64,000 nucleotides of DNA from Undibacterium sp. 5I1 (GCF_034314085.1 NZ_JAVIWI010000001.1:4340001-4404000), one strand, 5' to 3'; shown: positions 1 to 10,776, numbered from the stretch's first letter. The notes: generated from the letters alone by a model not told the origin. Translations and numbers: made by a program.

Positions 1-1
1 A

Positions 2-2419
2 AATACAAAGGAATTGATTTATACCTACCGGAAAACGAACGATTTCCCGATTGTATTGGTGTATGCCAAAGAGTTATCCAGCATTTTGTCTGACTGGAAT
101 GACCGGTCCCGGCAAAAATTGATCTTCACTGTGCTGACGATAGGCTGTATTTTGCTGTTGGTGATCCTATTAATCGCCAAGCTTCGCAGCCTGCGTAAAT
201 CAGCAGAAGAGTTACGCGCTAGTGAGAGTCGCTATCGGGTCTTATTTCAGGATGCGCAAGATACGATCTTGTTGATTAATCGTGACTACGTATATGTTGA
301 TTGCAATCTCGCCGCATTAAACATGTTTGGCGTGAGTGACCGGTCTGAGTTGTTGGGACGGCGTGCAGGACGGTTCTCCCCAGAAAATCAAGCCGTACGT
401 CATTTGCCCGGGTTACAACGTGACCAGTTAATTGAGTCTTTGACCAATGCCGCCTTTGCCGGCGAAGTACAGCATTTTGAATGGGTAGTAGAACGTAAAG
501 GTATTTTGCAATATAGCGAAGTGACCATGAGTCGGGTAGAAATTGGCGCAGACGATTTAATCTTTTGTGTGATGCGTAATGTTAATTCCCGAAAATATGT
601 AGAGCATTTAGTCGAGGGGCAAAATCAATTACTGCAATTGATTGCTAGCAATGAAGATATGTTGTCGGTCTTGGAGTCGATTTGTCAGTTTGCAGAAAAA
701 ATGTCACCCCAATGGCGTTGCGGCATTCAGTTGCTGAGTAATGAACTACATTCTTTTGGTATGAATGTGGGAAAAAATTTCCCAGAGGTCGTTAAGTCTC
801 AGTTAAATGGCATGCCAGTCACTTACGGTAATGGTGTCTGGAGTGAAGCAATTTTGAATGCCGGACCAGTATGGATTGGGAATTTTCAACATGCGGCTTC
901 AATGCAATTTGTGAACTCGATAGAAAGTCTGTCTGATTTTCATGCCTGTGGCGCCTGGCCGATTATGGGTAAAAAAGGCCAGTTGCTTGGCAGCTTCAGT
1001 ATCTTTGTCTCTGACATGTCGCCCCTGAGCGATGATGATCTGAGACTGGTCGGCATCACAACTGACATTGCCAGCATCGCAATTGAAGGTCGTCGCTCAG
1101 AAGACAAAATACTTAAGCTGGCCCATTACGATGAGTTGACTGGTTTGCCAAATCGCTTCTTATATAACCAGCATTTAGCAAAATCCCTGGCGCATGCCGA
1201 GCGCAATCGCAGCCGCTTGGCGGTATTTTTCTTGGATCTGGATCGCTTTAAAAATATCAACGACACCTTTGGACATGACGAAGGCGATACGGTCTTGCGC
1301 AATATCTCACAGCGCTTTAAGGATTGCCTGCGTGAATCCGATATCGTAGCCCGCGTCGGTGGAGATGAATTTATTCTTTTGATCGATCAGTTTAGTGATC
1401 CTCGTGATCTGGGTGATATTGCAGATAAATTATTGCAAGAGGCATCAAATCCGTTTGAATTGCGCGGGCAAGAGTGCCAGCTCAGTGCCAGTATCGGTAT
1501 TGCGACTTTCCCCGATGACGGACGCGATGCGCCTACGCTAATGAAAAATGCCGATATTGCGATGTATCGCGCCAAAAACAAAGGCAAGGATAATTACCAG
1601 TTCTATGCTTCAGAGATGAACGTGCACACGGTAGAGCGTCTAGCGTTTGAGGCGCGCTTGCGGCGTGCGCTAGAGCGTCGTGAGTTTGTTGTGTATTACC
1701 AGCCTAAGGTCCATGTAATTTCTGGCAAGATCGTCGGCGCAGAGGCACTGGTACGCTGGAATCATCCTGAACGCGGCATTCTGTTCCCGGGAGACTTCAT
1801 TACATTGGCAGAAGAGGCCGGTTTAATTGCGCGGCTTGGAATGCTGGTGTTAGATATCGCCTGCCGCGATATTCTCACTTTCCGCGCGGTGGATGCCTCA
1901 TTTGGGCGAGTCGCCATCAATTTGTCGGGCTCGCAATTTAATGATGTGCATCTGCTGGACGAGGTTAAGAGCGTGGTTGATTTCTGGCGCGTTCACCCGA
2001 GCTGGATTGAGTTTGAAATTACCGAAAGCATGGTGATGCATAACCGGGATCAAGCGATCGTTTTGATGGATGGCTTAAAAGACGCTGGTTTCACGCTATC
2101 GATTGATGATTTTGGTACTGGTTATTCTTCCTTGGCGTATCTGAAACGCTTTCCTGTGGATAGCGTCAAAATTGACCGTTCGTTTATCAAAGACATCCCT
2201 GGCGATGTGAACGACACTGCAATCGTGCTGGCGATTGTCGCCATGGCACATACTCTGAGCCTGAAAGTCATTGCAGAAGGCGTAGAGACAGAGTTGCAAC
2301 TCCAGAAACTGAAAGAAAGCCGATGCGATGAATATCAAGGTTTTTATTTCAGTAAAGCGATACCTGAGAGCGAATTTTTAGCCTTACTTCAAAAGCAGGC
2401 GCAGGCGGCGCTGAAGTGA
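2..2419 (+). CDS. Membrane PAS-GAF-GGDEF-EAL cyclic-di-GMP protein, 5' end outside window
   Basis: Makes and/or degrades the second messenger c-di-GMP at the inner membrane. The frame is open to the left window edge, so the start is missing; a TTG at 14 is unlikely to be the real start. Residues counted from that TTG: the end of a periplasmic Cache-like sensor (1-33), one membrane helix (about 38-55), PAS (about 70-190), GAF (about 205-350), GGDEF (about 365-530) and EAL (about 540-795). The GGDEF domain keeps an intact RVGGDEF signature and an RESD inhibitory (RxxD) site five residues before it. The EAL domain keeps EALVRW, EITES and DDFGTGYSSL, so both halves look catalytically competent. 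A run of 12-bp tandem repeats follows the stop codon. The domain calls are firm; the signal sensed and the net activity are unknown. Confidence 0.9.
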   Translation, partial: NTKELIYTYRKTNDFPIVLVYAKELSSILSDWNDRSRQKLIFTVLTIGCILLLVILLIAKLRSLRKSAEELRASESRYRVLFQDAQDTILLINRDYVYVDCNLAALNMFGVSDRSELLGRRAGRFSPENQAVRHLPGLQRDQLIESLTNAAFAGEVQHFEWVVERKGILQYSEVTMSRVEIGADDLIFCVMRNVNSRKYVEHLVEGQNQLLQLIASNEDMLSVLESICQFAEKMSPQWRCGIQLLSNELHSFGMNVGKNFPEVVKSQLNGMPVTYGNGVWSEAILNAGPVWIGNFQHAASMQFVNSIESLSDFHACGAWPIMGKKGQLLGSFSIFVSDMSPLSDDDLRLVGITTDIASIAIEGRRSEDKILKLAHYDELTGLPNRFLYNQHLAKSLAHAERNRSRLAVFFLDLDRFKNINDTFGHDEGDTVLRNISQRFKDCLRESDIVARVGGDEFILLIDQFSDPRDLGDIADKLLQEASNPFELRGQECQLSASIGIATFPDDGRDAPTLMKNADIAMYRAKNKGKDNYQFYASEMNVHTVERLAFEARLRRALERREFVVYYQPKVHVISGKIVGAEALVRWNHPERGILFPGDFITLAEEAGLIARLGMLVLDIACRDILTFRAVDASFGRVAINLSGSQFNDVHLLDEVKSVVDFWRVHPSWIEFEITESMVMHNRDQAIVLMDGLKDAGFTLSIDDFGTGYSSLAYLKRFPVDSVKIDRSFIKDIPGDVNDTAIVLAIVAMAHTLSLKVIAEGVETELQLQKLKESRCDEYQGFYFSKAIPESEFLALLQKQAQAALK

Positions 2420-2421
2420 GT

Positions 2422-2481
2422 AACTGATTCAGCAACTGAATTAGCAACCGAATCAGCAACTAAGTATGTAACTAAGTACCT
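2422..2481. repeat. 12-bp tandem repeat, five imperfect units
   Basis: Five consecutive 12-mers begin three bases after the TGA of the GGDEF/EAL gene: AACTGATTCAGC, AACTGAATTAGC, AACCGAATCAGC, AACTAAGTATGT, AACTAAGTACCT. The units drift from first to last. No function is evident. Confidence 0.8.
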
Positions 2482-2588
2482 AGCTAAAACCGCAGTCCTT
2501 AGCGGGTAGTTCAGTCTTTGTTTGCAACTGTGGACATGCCAGACGGCGCATAATCGTCTGAAATAACGAGTAAATATGCAATCATCTC

Positions 2589-2674
2589 AATATACTCCCC
2601 ATTAATTTTTTTAAAATCAGTCAATTGTCCAAGTTTTAATTGGACGTTCTAAATATACTATATATGAGTATATT
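2589..2674 (-). repeat. T84 interspersed palindromic element, copy 1
   Basis: About 86 bp running from TATACTCCCC to TGAGTATATT, with an internal inverted repeat GTCCAA (2627-2632) / TTGGAC (2640-2645). It aligns with the other seven copies when read on the minus strand: its minus strand has AGTATATTTA after the first terminus, as the plus-oriented copies do. It lies between the GGDEF/EAL gene and the mra promoter. Confidence 0.85.
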
Positions 2675-3058
2675 ATTTTGACTCTGCCAGATCCTCATGA
2701 GAAATTGCGCTTAAATTTTTGATTTTGACCGCGCTGCTCATATGTCTCACGTTTTTCTTGGGTTGTGGATTGGCAATTTATACCTTCCTCCATCTTCTGC
2801 AAAACCGTTCAATTTAGCTAGTACAGCGGTTCATATGCCACTTATCCAAATTTCGGATATTTCTCATCAGCATTTAAAACGTGCACATTCTTTTTTCTGT
2901 AATTTTTAGCTAAACACATGGGTATATGTGAGGAGCTACTTTCACTACCCATCGTAAGTCGTTAATTTATTGGAATATTCTCTTTTTCATTAGATTAGGT
3001 ATGTGCGCTAAGTCCTTGACTTCATTAAAGAATTTCAAAAATTCATACTTAAATTCGC
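2675..3058. other. Gene-free AT-rich stretch upstream of the mra promoter
   Basis: About 380 bp without a credible reading frame, RNA gene or repeat that I recognise. It separates repeat element copy 1 from the mraZ promoter. Confidence 0.6.
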
Positions 3059-3087
3059 TTGACCCGCTTCAAGCGATCCTCTAAAGT
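3059..3087 (+). promoter_or_regulatory. Predicted sigma70 promoter of the mra/dcw operon
   Basis: A -35 TTGACC (3059-3064) and a -10 TAAAGT (3082-3087) are separated by 17 bp. The -10 overlaps the first MraZ box and lies about 90 bp upstream of the mraZ start. The position fits the known Pmra arrangement in E. coli; the call rests on sequence only. Confidence 0.6.
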
Positions 3088-3120
3088 GGGCAATAGTGTG
3101 AAAAAGTGTATTTTTGTGGT
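3086..3120 (+). promoter_or_regulatory. MraZ operator: four phased GTG boxes
   Basis: GTGGG (3086), GTGTG (3096), GTGTA (3106) and GTGGT (3116) recur every 10 bp with exact 5-bp spacers. E. coli MraZ is known to bind TGGGN repeats separated by 5 bp just downstream of its promoter. This looks like the autoregulatory operator for the whole dcw operon. The third box departs most from the motif. Confidence 0.75.
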
Positions 3121-3178
3121 GAAAATAAAGTTTCTGAAAAGAATAATTCAGTAATTTGATCAAGATAAAAGGTTCAAC

Positions 3179-3607
3179 GTGTTCCAAGGGGCGTCCTCAC
3201 TCAATCTCGATGCAAAAGGCAGAATGACAGTTCCTGCCCGGCATCGCGACGCTCTCAGCCTGCAATGTGAAGGCCGTATCACTTTAACCCGTCATCCAGA
3301 TGGTTGCTTGCTACTTTTTCCGCGCCCGACGTGGGAGGCGCACCGCGAGAAGATTGCTGCCTGGCCGATCCAGGCGCGTGATTGGAAGCGTATTTTTTTA
3401 GGCAATGCCTCGGACGTCGAGATGGATGGCGCTGGCCGCATCCTCGTAGCACCTGAATTACGCACCGCTGTCAACATGCAGCGTGATGTGATGTTGCTCG
3501 GCATGGGCACCCATTTTGAAATTTGGGATGCTGCCCGCCTCGCCGAGAACGAAACCAAAGCCATTGCCAGCGGGGCGCCTGACGCGCTCAGCAATTTCTC
3601 CTTCTGA
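3179..3607 (+). CDS. mraZ: Transcriptional regulator MraZ
   Basis: First gene of the dcw cluster; a DNA-binding protein of the AbrB/SpoVT-like superfamily that in E. coli represses its own operon. At 142 aa it is close to the usual length. The two tandem MraZ repeats are visible: [18 protein letters not shown] near the N terminus and [17 protein letters not shown] in the middle, both with the conserved D-x3-GR core. It starts with GTG, preceded by AAAAGG at about 3167-3172. rsmH follows after 8 bp. Four phased operator boxes lie 60-95 bp upstream. Confidence 0.95.
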   Translation: MFQGASSLNLDAKGRMTVPARHRDALSLQCEGRITLTRHPDGCLLLFPRPTWEAHREKIAAWPIQARDWKRIFLGNASDVEMDGAGRILVAPELRTAVNMQRDVMLLGMGTHFEIWDAARLAENETKAIASGAPDALSNFSF

Positions 3608-3615
3608 GCGGCACA

Positions 3616-4587
3616 ATGACTTTGACCTTAGCAGAAGATTACAAACACCAGACCGTGTTGCTGGATGAGGCTGTTGAGGCCTTGGACTTGACTGGCGAAC
3701 GCGCCGCAGCTGTGATTGTTGACGGTACCTTTGGGCGTGGCGGACATAGTCGCAAAATCTTGCAACACTTAAATTCCTCCGGTCGGCTGATTGCATTTGA
3801 CAAAGACACACAGGCGATTGCCAGTGCACAGCAAATTATTGATCCCCGTTTTGAAATCGTACACGACAGTTTTGCCACCATGGCAGAGGCTTTGCAAGAG
3901 CGCGATGTACGACAAGTGGATGGGATTTTGATGGATTTAGGCATCTCGTCGCCGCAAGTGGATGACGCGAGCCGCGGTTTTAGTTTTAGGGCAGATGGGC
4001 CGCTGGACATGCGCATGGATACCACTCGTGGCATCTCCGCAGCGGAGTGGCTGGCGACTGAAGATGAACAAATAATCAGGGAGGTTATAAAAAATTATGG
4101 GGAAGAACGGTTTGCTTTTCAGATTGCAAAGGCGATTGTTGCTCGCCGGGCGGTCCAGTCCATTTCAAGTACTCGACAACTTGCCGAGATCGTCGCAAAC
4201 ACCGTCAAAACTCGCGAGAAGGGCAAAGACCCGGCAACTCGCACCTTTCAGGCTATACGGATTTTCATCAATAAGGAGCTGGAAGATCTTGAAATAGGTT
4301 TGGCCGGGGCATACGCCAGCCTGGCACCTCATGGTCGCATGGTTGTAATCAGCTTTCATTCGCTGGAAGACCGCATTGTGAAGCAATTTTTTGCCTCCAA
4401 AGTGACCTTGCCGCAACCAGATCGCCGCTTGCCGATTCGCTCTGTTGATTTGCCGCAGCCAGAGATGAAGCTGATCAAAAAAATCAAACCCTCAGATGCA
4501 GAAGTCACGGCCAATCCCCGAGCACGCTCGGCTATTTTGCGTGTGGCAGAACGTTTGCCTGTGCATATTCTCGGCGGTGGAAAATGA
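3616..4587 (+). CDS. rsmH: 16S rRNA (cytosine(1402)-N(4))-methyltransferase RsmH
   Basis: Methylates N4 of C1402 in the decoding centre of 16S rRNA using S-adenosylmethionine; formerly MraW. The 323-aa length is normal. The SAM-binding motif [11 protein letters not shown] lies near residue 40, [11 protein letters not shown] and [16 protein letters not shown] near 105-135, and the C-terminal [12 protein letters not shown] and NPRARSA motifs are typical. Its last four bases overlap the ftsL start (ATGA), indicating translational coupling. Confidence 0.97.
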   Translation: MTLTLAEDYKHQTVLLDEAVEALDLTGERAAAVIVDGTFGRGGHSRKILQHLNSSGRLIAFDKDTQAIASAQQIIDPRFEIVHDSFATMAEALQERDVRQVDGILMDLGISSPQVDDASRGFSFRADGPLDMRMDTTRGISAAEWLATEDEQIIREVIKNYGEERFAFQIAKAIVARRAVQSISSTRQLAEIVANTVKTREKGKDPATRTFQAIRIFINKELEDLEIGLAGAYASLAPHGRMVVISFHSLEDRIVKQFFASKVTLPQPDRRLPIRSVDLPQPEMKLIKKIKPSDAEVTANPRARSAILRVAERLPVHILGGGK

Positions 4588-4859
4588 GCGGGCGCTTAAA
4601 TTTTTTGCTTGGCGCTGTGCTTATGATGTGTGCACTGTCTTTGATTAATTCCCAGTACCAGGCGCGTCGCTTATTTATCGAATTGGAGCGCGCACAAGCT
4701 GCCGCCAGGCAATACGAGTTGCAATGGACGCAGCTAAAACTGGATCAATCTACTTTTGGCAAGCATGCACGTATTGAAGAGAACGCCAGTAAAGAACTGA
4801 ATATGGTGCCGGTCACGCCTGACCGTACACAATACTTGACTGCAGCGGGGCTGAAATGA
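4584..4859 (+). CDS. ftsL: Cell division protein FtsL
   Basis: Small bitopic division protein that in proteobacteria forms the FtsQLB complex and activates FtsWI septal synthesis. It has 91 aa: a short cytoplasmic start, one membrane helix at about residues 4-22, and a periplasmic heptad-like coiled coil ([16 protein letters not shown]). Sequence identity in this family is low, so position between rsmH and ftsI is the main evidence. It overlaps both neighbours by 4 bp. Confidence 0.9.
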   Translation: MSGRLNFLLGAVLMMCALSLINSQYQARRLFIELERAQAAARQYELQWTQLKLDQSTFGKHARIEENASKELNMVPVTPDRTQYLTAAGLK

Positions 4860-6619
4860 GTCGCTCATCCGGCAGTTCACGTACTGCGGCAGCGAAAGGC
4901 GTTCCCTTTTCGTCTAGCCCATTATTGGTTGTTAAGTTACCAGTCTGGCGTTCGCGCTTAGTTTTATTTTTCTTATTTATCGCTTTCCTGGCATTGATGG
5001 CGCGCGCCCTGTGGTTGCAAGGGATGACGACAGAATTTTTACAAAAGCAGGGCGCCAGTCGTTACACCCGCACCTTGGAGTTGCCCGCAACTCGCGGCAG
5101 GATTACTGACAGAAGCGGCCAGGTATTGGCATCCTCTGTGCCAGTCAAAGCCGTATGGGCGATTCCTGATGATGTGTTGGAAGCGCCAAAAGAAAAATTA
5201 CTTCAACTCGCCGGTTTGCTAGAAATGACCGAGGCTGAGTTACGTAAAAAACTAGATTCGGATCGTCAATTTGTATACCTCAAACGGCAAGTAGATGCCG
5301 ACATCGCAGAAAAAATTGTCGCACTCGGTATTTCCGGTATAGAAACCCGTAAAGAATATAAGCGCTTTTATCCCGAGGGTGAAGTGATGGCGCATGTCGT
5401 CGGCTTTACTAATGTCGAAGATATAGGCCAAGAGGGAATAGAGCTGGCATCAGAAAGAAATCTGGCTGGTAAGACAGGAAATCGTCGTGTCATCAAAGAT
5501 CGTCTGGGTCGTATCGTTGAAGATATCGAGGCGATTCGTGAGCCGCATGATGGCAAGGATTTGACTTTGTCTATTGATAGCAAAATTCAATACATCGCTT
5601 ACACCCATCTAAAAGAAGCGATAGAAAAACATAAAGCTAAAGCGGGCGGTGCGGTTGTCTTGGATGCCAGGACGGGTGAGGTTCTAGCTTTAGTCAATCT
5701 GCCTTCCTATAACCCGAATGATCGTTCTGTGTTGACTGGTGCGCAATTGCGTAATCGGGTGATGACCGATACGTTTGAGCCTGGTTCTACGATGAAGCCG
5801 TTTACGATTGCGCTGGCGCTCGAGACTGGACGTGTTACGCCGGAGACGCAGATTCAGACTGCACCTGGTACCATGACGATTGGTGGTAGGACCATCGGTG
5901 ATGCACATAAAGAAGGTATTTTGAGCGTCGCTCAAGTCATACAAAAATCATCGAATATCGGGACTGCAAAAATCGCTTTGCAAATGCCGCCACGAGAGAT
6001 GTGGGAACTGTTCACTACAGTCGGTTTTGGGCAGCAACCAAAATTTGGTTTTCCGGGTGCGGTTGCCGGACGCTTGCGCAACTTTAAAACTTGGCGTCCG
6101 ATCGAGCAGGCGACGATGAGTTACGGTCACGGTGTTTCTGTCTCATTAATTCAGATAGCGCGTGCCTACATGATTTTTGCCCGTAACGGCGACATCATTC
6201 CCTTGACCTTCCAGCGCTCAGAAGTATTGCCTGTGGCACATCGGGTGATTTCAGAAAAAACGGCACAACAAGTGCGTCTGATGATGGAATCGGTAACGGA
6301 GCCTGGCGGTACCGCAACGCAGGCGCGCATTGCCGGTTATCGGGTAGCTGGTAAAACTGGTACGGCTTACAAGATAGAAGGCGGTCACTACGTCAAAAAA
6401 TATGTGGCTGACTTTGTTGGCTTTGCCCCGGTATCTAATCCCCGGGTGATTGTTGCAGTGATGGTAGATGAGCCAACAGCCGGTGGTCACTTTGGAGGTA
6501 CGGTTGCTGCTCCGGTATTTGCTGCGATTACCGCCAATGTATTACGGTCGATGAATGTTTCCCCCGATTCTAATGTCACCAGCATCATTCCTGACAATAG
6601 CGTAGAGGAGAGCATGTAA
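4856..6619 (+). CDS. ftsI: Septal peptidoglycan transpeptidase FtsI (PBP3)
   Basis: Class B penicillin-binding protein that cross-links septal peptidoglycan together with FtsW. 587 aa: a cytoplasmic N terminus, a membrane helix at about 33-52, a PBP dimer/pedestal domain beginning near RGRITDRSG, then the transpeptidase domain. Active-site motifs are complete: STMK (SxxK, about residue 310), SSN (about 365) and KTGT (about 500). It overlaps ftsL by 4 bp and shares one base with murE. Confidence 0.97.
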   Translation: MSRSSGSSRTAAAKGVPFSSSPLLVVKLPVWRSRLVLFFLFIAFLALMARALWLQGMTTEFLQKQGASRYTRTLELPATRGRITDRSGQVLASSVPVKAVWAIPDDVLEAPKEKLLQLAGLLEMTEAELRKKLDSDRQFVYLKRQVDADIAEKIVALGISGIETRKEYKRFYPEGEVMAHVVGFTNVEDIGQEGIELASERNLAGKTGNRRVIKDRLGRIVEDIEAIREPHDGKDLTLSIDSKIQYIAYTHLKEAIEKHKAKAGGAVVLDARTGEVLALVNLPSYNPNDRSVLTGAQLRNRVMTDTFEPGSTMKPFTIALALETGRVTPETQIQTAPGTMTIGGRTIGDAHKEGILSVAQVIQKSSNIGTAKIALQMPPREMWELFTTVGFGQQPKFGFPGAVAGRLRNFKTWRPIEQATMSYGHGVSVSLIQIARAYMIFARNGDIIPLTFQRSEVLPVAHRVISEKTAQQVRLMMESVTEPGGTATQARIAGYRVAGKTGTAYKIEGGHYVKKYVADFVGFAPVSNPRVIVAVMVDEPTAGGHFGGTVAAPVFAAITANVLRSMNVSPDSNVTSIIPDNSVEESM

Positions 6620-8175
6620 TGATCGACCATAAAGAATCCATGACAGAAATTTTACAATGGCTAAGACAGCTTCCTGCTGTAACGCCGCTTTCACAACTCA
6701 GTTCCGATTCGCGCGCGATTGCTGCGGGCGATGTATTTTTTGCTTTCCCAATCGCTGGTAGCTCTGGTGATGGGCGCCGGCATATTCAAGATGCGATTGC
6801 TAATGGTGCTGCTGCAGTGGTGTTTGAATCAGATGATTTTGAAGCAGAAAAGTTTGTTTGGGATGCGGCATGGCCAGTGCCGCACAAATCAATCCCGCAA
6901 CTACAAGCCAAAGCGGGCGAGATTGCGCATGTCTGGTATGCACAGCCTGATCGTGACATGCTGACCGTTGCGGTGACCGGTACAAATGGCAAAACATCTT
7001 GCTCGCAATGGTTGGCAAAAGCCCTGTCCTTGACAGGAAAACCTAGTGCGGTTATCGGCACTTTAGGTGTTGGCAATTATAAAGACGGCGTACTACATAA
7101 TTTGGTTGAAACAGGCTTTACAACGCCAGATGCGATTCAATTACAGCGTCGTCTTGCAGATTTGCGAGATACCGGCGCCAAGGCTCTGGCGATCGAAGCA
7201 TCTTCAATTGGTTTGCATCAAGGTCGTTTAAATGGTCTGCATGTTGACGTTGCGTTGTTGACCAATTTGACCCGTGATCACCTTGATTACCATGGCGATA
7301 TGGCGGCATATGCTGCTGCCAAAACCATGTTGTTTGATTGGCCGGATTTGGGCGTAGCAGTACTCAATCTGGATAATGCTTATGGCGTCCAGTTAGTACA
7401 ACATCTCAAAACGACTCAGCAAAAAACAAAGGTATTAGCTTATAGCCTTGAGCATAAAGAGCATCATGATGCCGCAGTTATCTTTGCAAGTAATGTTCGC
7501 ACGCAACACTCTGGTACCAGCTTCCATGTGGACTCCCCCTATGGTTCCGGTCTGGTAAAAACGCAAATGATAGGCCGCTTTAATGTAAGCAACATACTGG
7601 GTGTACTGAGTGTTTTGTTGGCGACGGGAGTTGTTTGGAGTAAGGCCGTTTCAGTTATTGAAAAACTGACTTCTGTTCCAGGGCGTATGCAACAGCTTGG
7701 TACGCCAGGTCATGTCATGGTGATCATCGACTATGCACATACTCCTGATGCTTTAGAAAAAACTATACAGACACTGCAACAAGTCGCGTCAGAGCGCCAT
7801 GGCGGACTATGGTGTGTATTTGGTTGTGGTGGTGATCGTGACCCGGGCAAGCGTCCTCAAATGGGTAAGATCGCGCAACAGGCGCAGCATGTAGTGGTTA
7901 CTAGTGATAATCCCCGTACAGAAAATCCCTCTCAAATCATTGCGCATATTTTGCAGGGCATGAGTGATAAGCCTCAGGTCATAGAGGATCGCGCAGCGGC
8001 GATCCTATTTGCGATTAAGCATGCGGGTAATAATGATGTGGTGCTGTTAGCGGGTAAGGGGCACGAAAGCTATCAAGATATTAATGGTAAAAAATGGCCG
8101 TTCTCTGATGAAGAACATGCATCGTTAGCATTAGCCACCGTTGCCACTAGCGGCAATATGAAGAGGGGCAACTGA
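6619..8175 (+). CDS. murE: UDP-MurNAc-L-Ala-D-Glu:meso-diaminopimelate ligase MurE
   Basis: Cytoplasmic Mur ligase adding the third residue of the peptidoglycan stem peptide. The P-loop VTGTNGKTS is at about residues 116-124. A DNPR motif near residue 428 (TSDNPRTENP) is the signature of meso-DAP rather than lysine specificity. 518 aa is normal. The start overlaps the ftsI stop by one base and the end overlaps murF by one base. A second in-frame ATG lies 13 codons downstream; the upstream start is chosen because of the coupling with ftsI. Confidence 0.97.
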   Translation: MIDHKESMTEILQWLRQLPAVTPLSQLSSDSRAIAAGDVFFAFPIAGSSGDGRRHIQDAIANGAAAVVFESDDFEAEKFVWDAAWPVPHKSIPQLQAKAGEIAHVWYAQPDRDMLTVAVTGTNGKTSCSQWLAKALSLTGKPSAVIGTLGVGNYKDGVLHNLVETGFTTPDAIQLQRRLADLRDTGAKALAIEASSIGLHQGRLNGLHVDVALLTNLTRDHLDYHGDMAAYAAAKTMLFDWPDLGVAVLNLDNAYGVQLVQHLKTTQQKTKVLAYSLEHKEHHDAAVIFASNVRTQHSGTSFHVDSPYGSGLVKTQMIGRFNVSNILGVLSVLLATGVVWSKAVSVIEKLTSVPGRMQQLGTPGHVMVIIDYAHTPDALEKTIQTLQQVASERHGGLWCVFGCGGDRDPGKRPQMGKIAQQAQHVVVTSDNPRTENPSQIIAHILQGMSDKPQVIEDRAAAILFAIKHAGNNDVVLLAGKGHESYQDINGKKWPFSDEEHASLALATVATSGNMKRGN

Positions 8176-9605
8176 TGCGCGCGACTCTTCGCCAATTGCA
8201 AGCCGCTGTTAATGGCTCTCAATTCCATGCAGTTGGGTCTCAGGCAAATACAAGCTTAGCAATTGAAATTACTGGTTTAACGACGGATAGCCGTAAGGTC
8301 AAAGCCGGCGATTTATTTATTGCCTTGCGTGGTGAGCATTTTGATGCACATGATTTTTTGCACGATGTAGTTTCAAAAGGTGCAGCAGCAGTTGTAGTGG
8401 ATCACTTGCCAGCAGATGTGAGTGGTTCTGAATTCAAAGTGCCAGCGCTAATCGTGCCAAATACACTGACGGCTTTGCAAGAAATTGGACGTTATTGGCG
8501 TCAACAATTTACCTTGCCTGTTATTGCCGTTACGGGTAGTAACGGTAAAACCACGGTTAAGGAAATGATCGCATCCATCCTTAATACCTATGTTGGAGCA
8601 GAACATAATCTTGCTACTAACGGTAATTTAAACAATGAAATTGGTGTGCCACTGACCGTTTTACGCTTGACCGAGACCCATCGTACAGCGGTGTTTGAAC
8701 TAGGGATGAATCATCCTGGCGAGATCGCCGTGCTGGCATCTATTGCGCAAGCGACGGTTGCTCTGGTCAATAATGCCCAGCGCGAGCATCAAGAATTTAT
8801 GCAAACTGTGCAAGCTGTGGCAGAAGAAAACGGTATGGTATTACGCCAACTTCCGGCTGATGGTGTCGCGGTATTTCCAGCAGATGATATGTATTCTGAT
8901 TTATGGCGCAGTTACGCTACAGAGAGCGGACAGCGAAAAATTGTGAGCTTCGGCCTAAGCGAAGATGCCGATGTTAGTGCAACTTATGTAGCACAAACAT
9001 TTGGCAGCAAATTGCAAATGCGTATTGGGACGAATCGTTTTACCGTCAATCTGGCCGCGGCTGGTATTCATAATGTACGCAATGCTTTAGCCGCAGCGGC
9101 TTGCTGCCATAGCATTGGTGTGCCGAACGATATTATTGCCCTAGGTTTGCAAGCGTTTCGCCCAGTCAATGGTCGCCTGCAAAATAAGCAGGCACACAAC
9201 GGCGCCACGATTATCGACGACACTTATAACGCCAATCCAGACTCAGTACGCGCAGCGATTGCGGTGCTTGCGGGGCAAACCAACAAAAATAATGAAGACC
9301 ATATTTTAGTCTTGGGTGATATGGGCGAGGTTGGCGACGAAGGTATTGCATTCCATGAAGAAATCGGTAACTACGCGCGCGAATCGGGCATTAGTAGCTT
9401 ATTGACTCTTGGTGATCTGGCTAAGTATGTAGCTGACGTATTTGGCCGCGGGGCACAACATTTTGATGATGTTGACGCTTTATGCGCAACTTTAGATACG
9501 CTGATTCATCCTCATAGTACGGTCTTAATCAAGGGTTCTCGTTTCATGAAAATGGAAAGAGTCGTTGCGCATTTAACTAAACAACAAACTATAGGAAGTC
9601 ACTAA
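8175..9605 (+). CDS. murF: UDP-MurNAc-tripeptide:D-Ala-D-Ala ligase MurF
   Basis: Adds the D-Ala-D-Ala dipeptide to complete the UDP-MurNAc-pentapeptide. The Mur ligase ATP-binding loop [13 protein letters not shown] lies at about residues 118-130. [18 protein letters not shown] is the typical N-terminal domain, and [11 protein letters not shown] is conserved in the C-terminal half. 476 aa. It starts on the last base of the murE stop and is followed by mraY after one base, inside one tight operon. Confidence 0.97.
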   Translation: MRATLRQLQAAVNGSQFHAVGSQANTSLAIEITGLTTDSRKVKAGDLFIALRGEHFDAHDFLHDVVSKGAAAVVVDHLPADVSGSEFKVPALIVPNTLTALQEIGRYWRQQFTLPVIAVTGSNGKTTVKEMIASILNTYVGAEHNLATNGNLNNEIGVPLTVLRLTETHRTAVFELGMNHPGEIAVLASIAQATVALVNNAQREHQEFMQTVQAVAEENGMVLRQLPADGVAVFPADDMYSDLWRSYATESGQRKIVSFGLSEDADVSATYVAQTFGSKLQMRIGTNRFTVNLAAAGIHNVRNALAAAACCHSIGVPNDIIALGLQAFRPVNGRLQNKQAHNGATIIDDTYNANPDSVRAAIAVLAGQTNKNNEDHILVLGDMGEVGDEGIAFHEEIGNYARESGISSLLTLGDLAKYVADVFGRGAQHFDDVDALCATLDTLIHPHSTVLIKGSRFMKMERVVAHLTKQQTIGSH

Positions 9606-9606
9606 C

Positions 9607-10776
9607 ATGTTGCTTTGGTTAGCAGAATTTTTTAAGCAAGATATCGGATTTTTACGAGTCTTTGGTTTTATTACTTTTCGTGCGGTATTCGCTACGCTGA
9701 CAGCGATCTCTATTGGTATTTTTGCTGGTCCTGCCGTGATCCGCATGCTGACTCGTTTGAAGGTCGGACAAGCGGTTCGTACTGATGGTCCACAAACGCA
9801 TTTAGTTAAATCGGGTACGCCAACTATGGGTGGTGTATTGATCCTAATTTCCATCGGTATTTCTACTTTGCTGTGGGCTGATCTGAGTAATCGCTTTGTT
9901 TGGATTGTTCTGATTGTCACTTTAGGTTTTGGTGCTATTGGCTGGGCTGATGATTATCGTAAGGTTGTTTATAAAGACCCAGAGGGCATGCGATCGAGAG
10001 AAAAATATTTCTGGCAGTCGTTGATCGGTATTGTCGCAGCGTTTTATCTCGCCTTTACGGTCTCTGCTCCGTCCAATACCAAAGTATTGGAATTGTTTGT
10101 CGCTTGGGTGCAATCAGGTTTTAGTATGGACTTGCCGCCAAAGGCTGATTTGATTGTGCCTTTCTTCAAATCTATCAGTTATCCCTTAGGTGTCTGGGGC
10201 TTTATAGGGCTGACTTATTGCGTGATTGTTGGTACTAGTAACGCCGTTAATTTTACTGATGGCTTAGATGGTCTGGCCATCATGCCCACCATCATGGTGG
10301 GTTCTGCTCTGGGTCTATTTGCCTATCTGACTGGTAACGTTGGTTATGCCAAATATCTGTTGATTCCGCATATCCCAGGCGCAGGTGAGCTATTGATTTT
10401 TTGCGGTGCAATGGCTGGTGCTGGTCTGGCTTTCTTATGGTTTAACGCACATCCCGCGCAGGTCTTTATGGGCGACGTTGGGGCGCTCGCGCTCGGTGGT
10501 GCACTCGGCACCGTCGCGGTGATCGTTCGTCAAGAAATTGTTTTGTTCATCATGGGCGGTATTTTTGTTGTTGAGACAGTGTCCGTCATGTTGCAAGTTG
10601 GGTATTTTAAATTTACTAAAAAGCGATATGGCGTTGGTCGCCGATTATTTCTAATGGCTCCCTTACACCATCATTTTGAACAAAAGGGCTGGAAAGAAAC
10701 GCAGGTAGTTGTGCGCTTTTGGATCATTTCCATGATGTTGGTATTAGTTGGTTTGTCCTCACTGAAATTGCGATAA
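9607..10776 (+). CDS. mraY: Phospho-MurNAc-pentapeptide transferase MraY
   Basis: Integral membrane enzyme that transfers phospho-MurNAc-pentapeptide to undecaprenyl phosphate, making lipid I. 389 aa with about ten hydrophobic helices. Family motifs are present: [14 protein letters not shown] (catalytic Asp region), [13 protein letters not shown] and APLHHHFE. The product feeds MurG and the carrier is regenerated by UppP, also encoded in this window. Confidence 0.97.
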   Translation: MLLWLAEFFKQDIGFLRVFGFITFRAVFATLTAISIGIFAGPAVIRMLTRLKVGQAVRTDGPQTHLVKSGTPTMGGVLILISIGISTLLWADLSNRFVWIVLIVTLGFGAIGWADDYRKVVYKDPEGMRSREKYFWQSLIGIVAAFYLAFTVSAPSNTKVLELFVAWVQSGFSMDLPPKADLIVPFFKSISYPLGVWGFIGLTYCVIVGTSNAVNFTDGLDGLAIMPTIMVGSALGLFAYLTGNVGYAKYLLIPHIPGAGELLIFCGAMAGAGLAFLWFNAHPAQVFMGDVGALALGGALGTVAVIVRQEIVLFIMGGIFVVETVSVMLQVGYFKFTKKRYGVGRRLFLMAPLHHHFEQKGWKETQVVVRFWIISMMLVLVGLSSLKLR

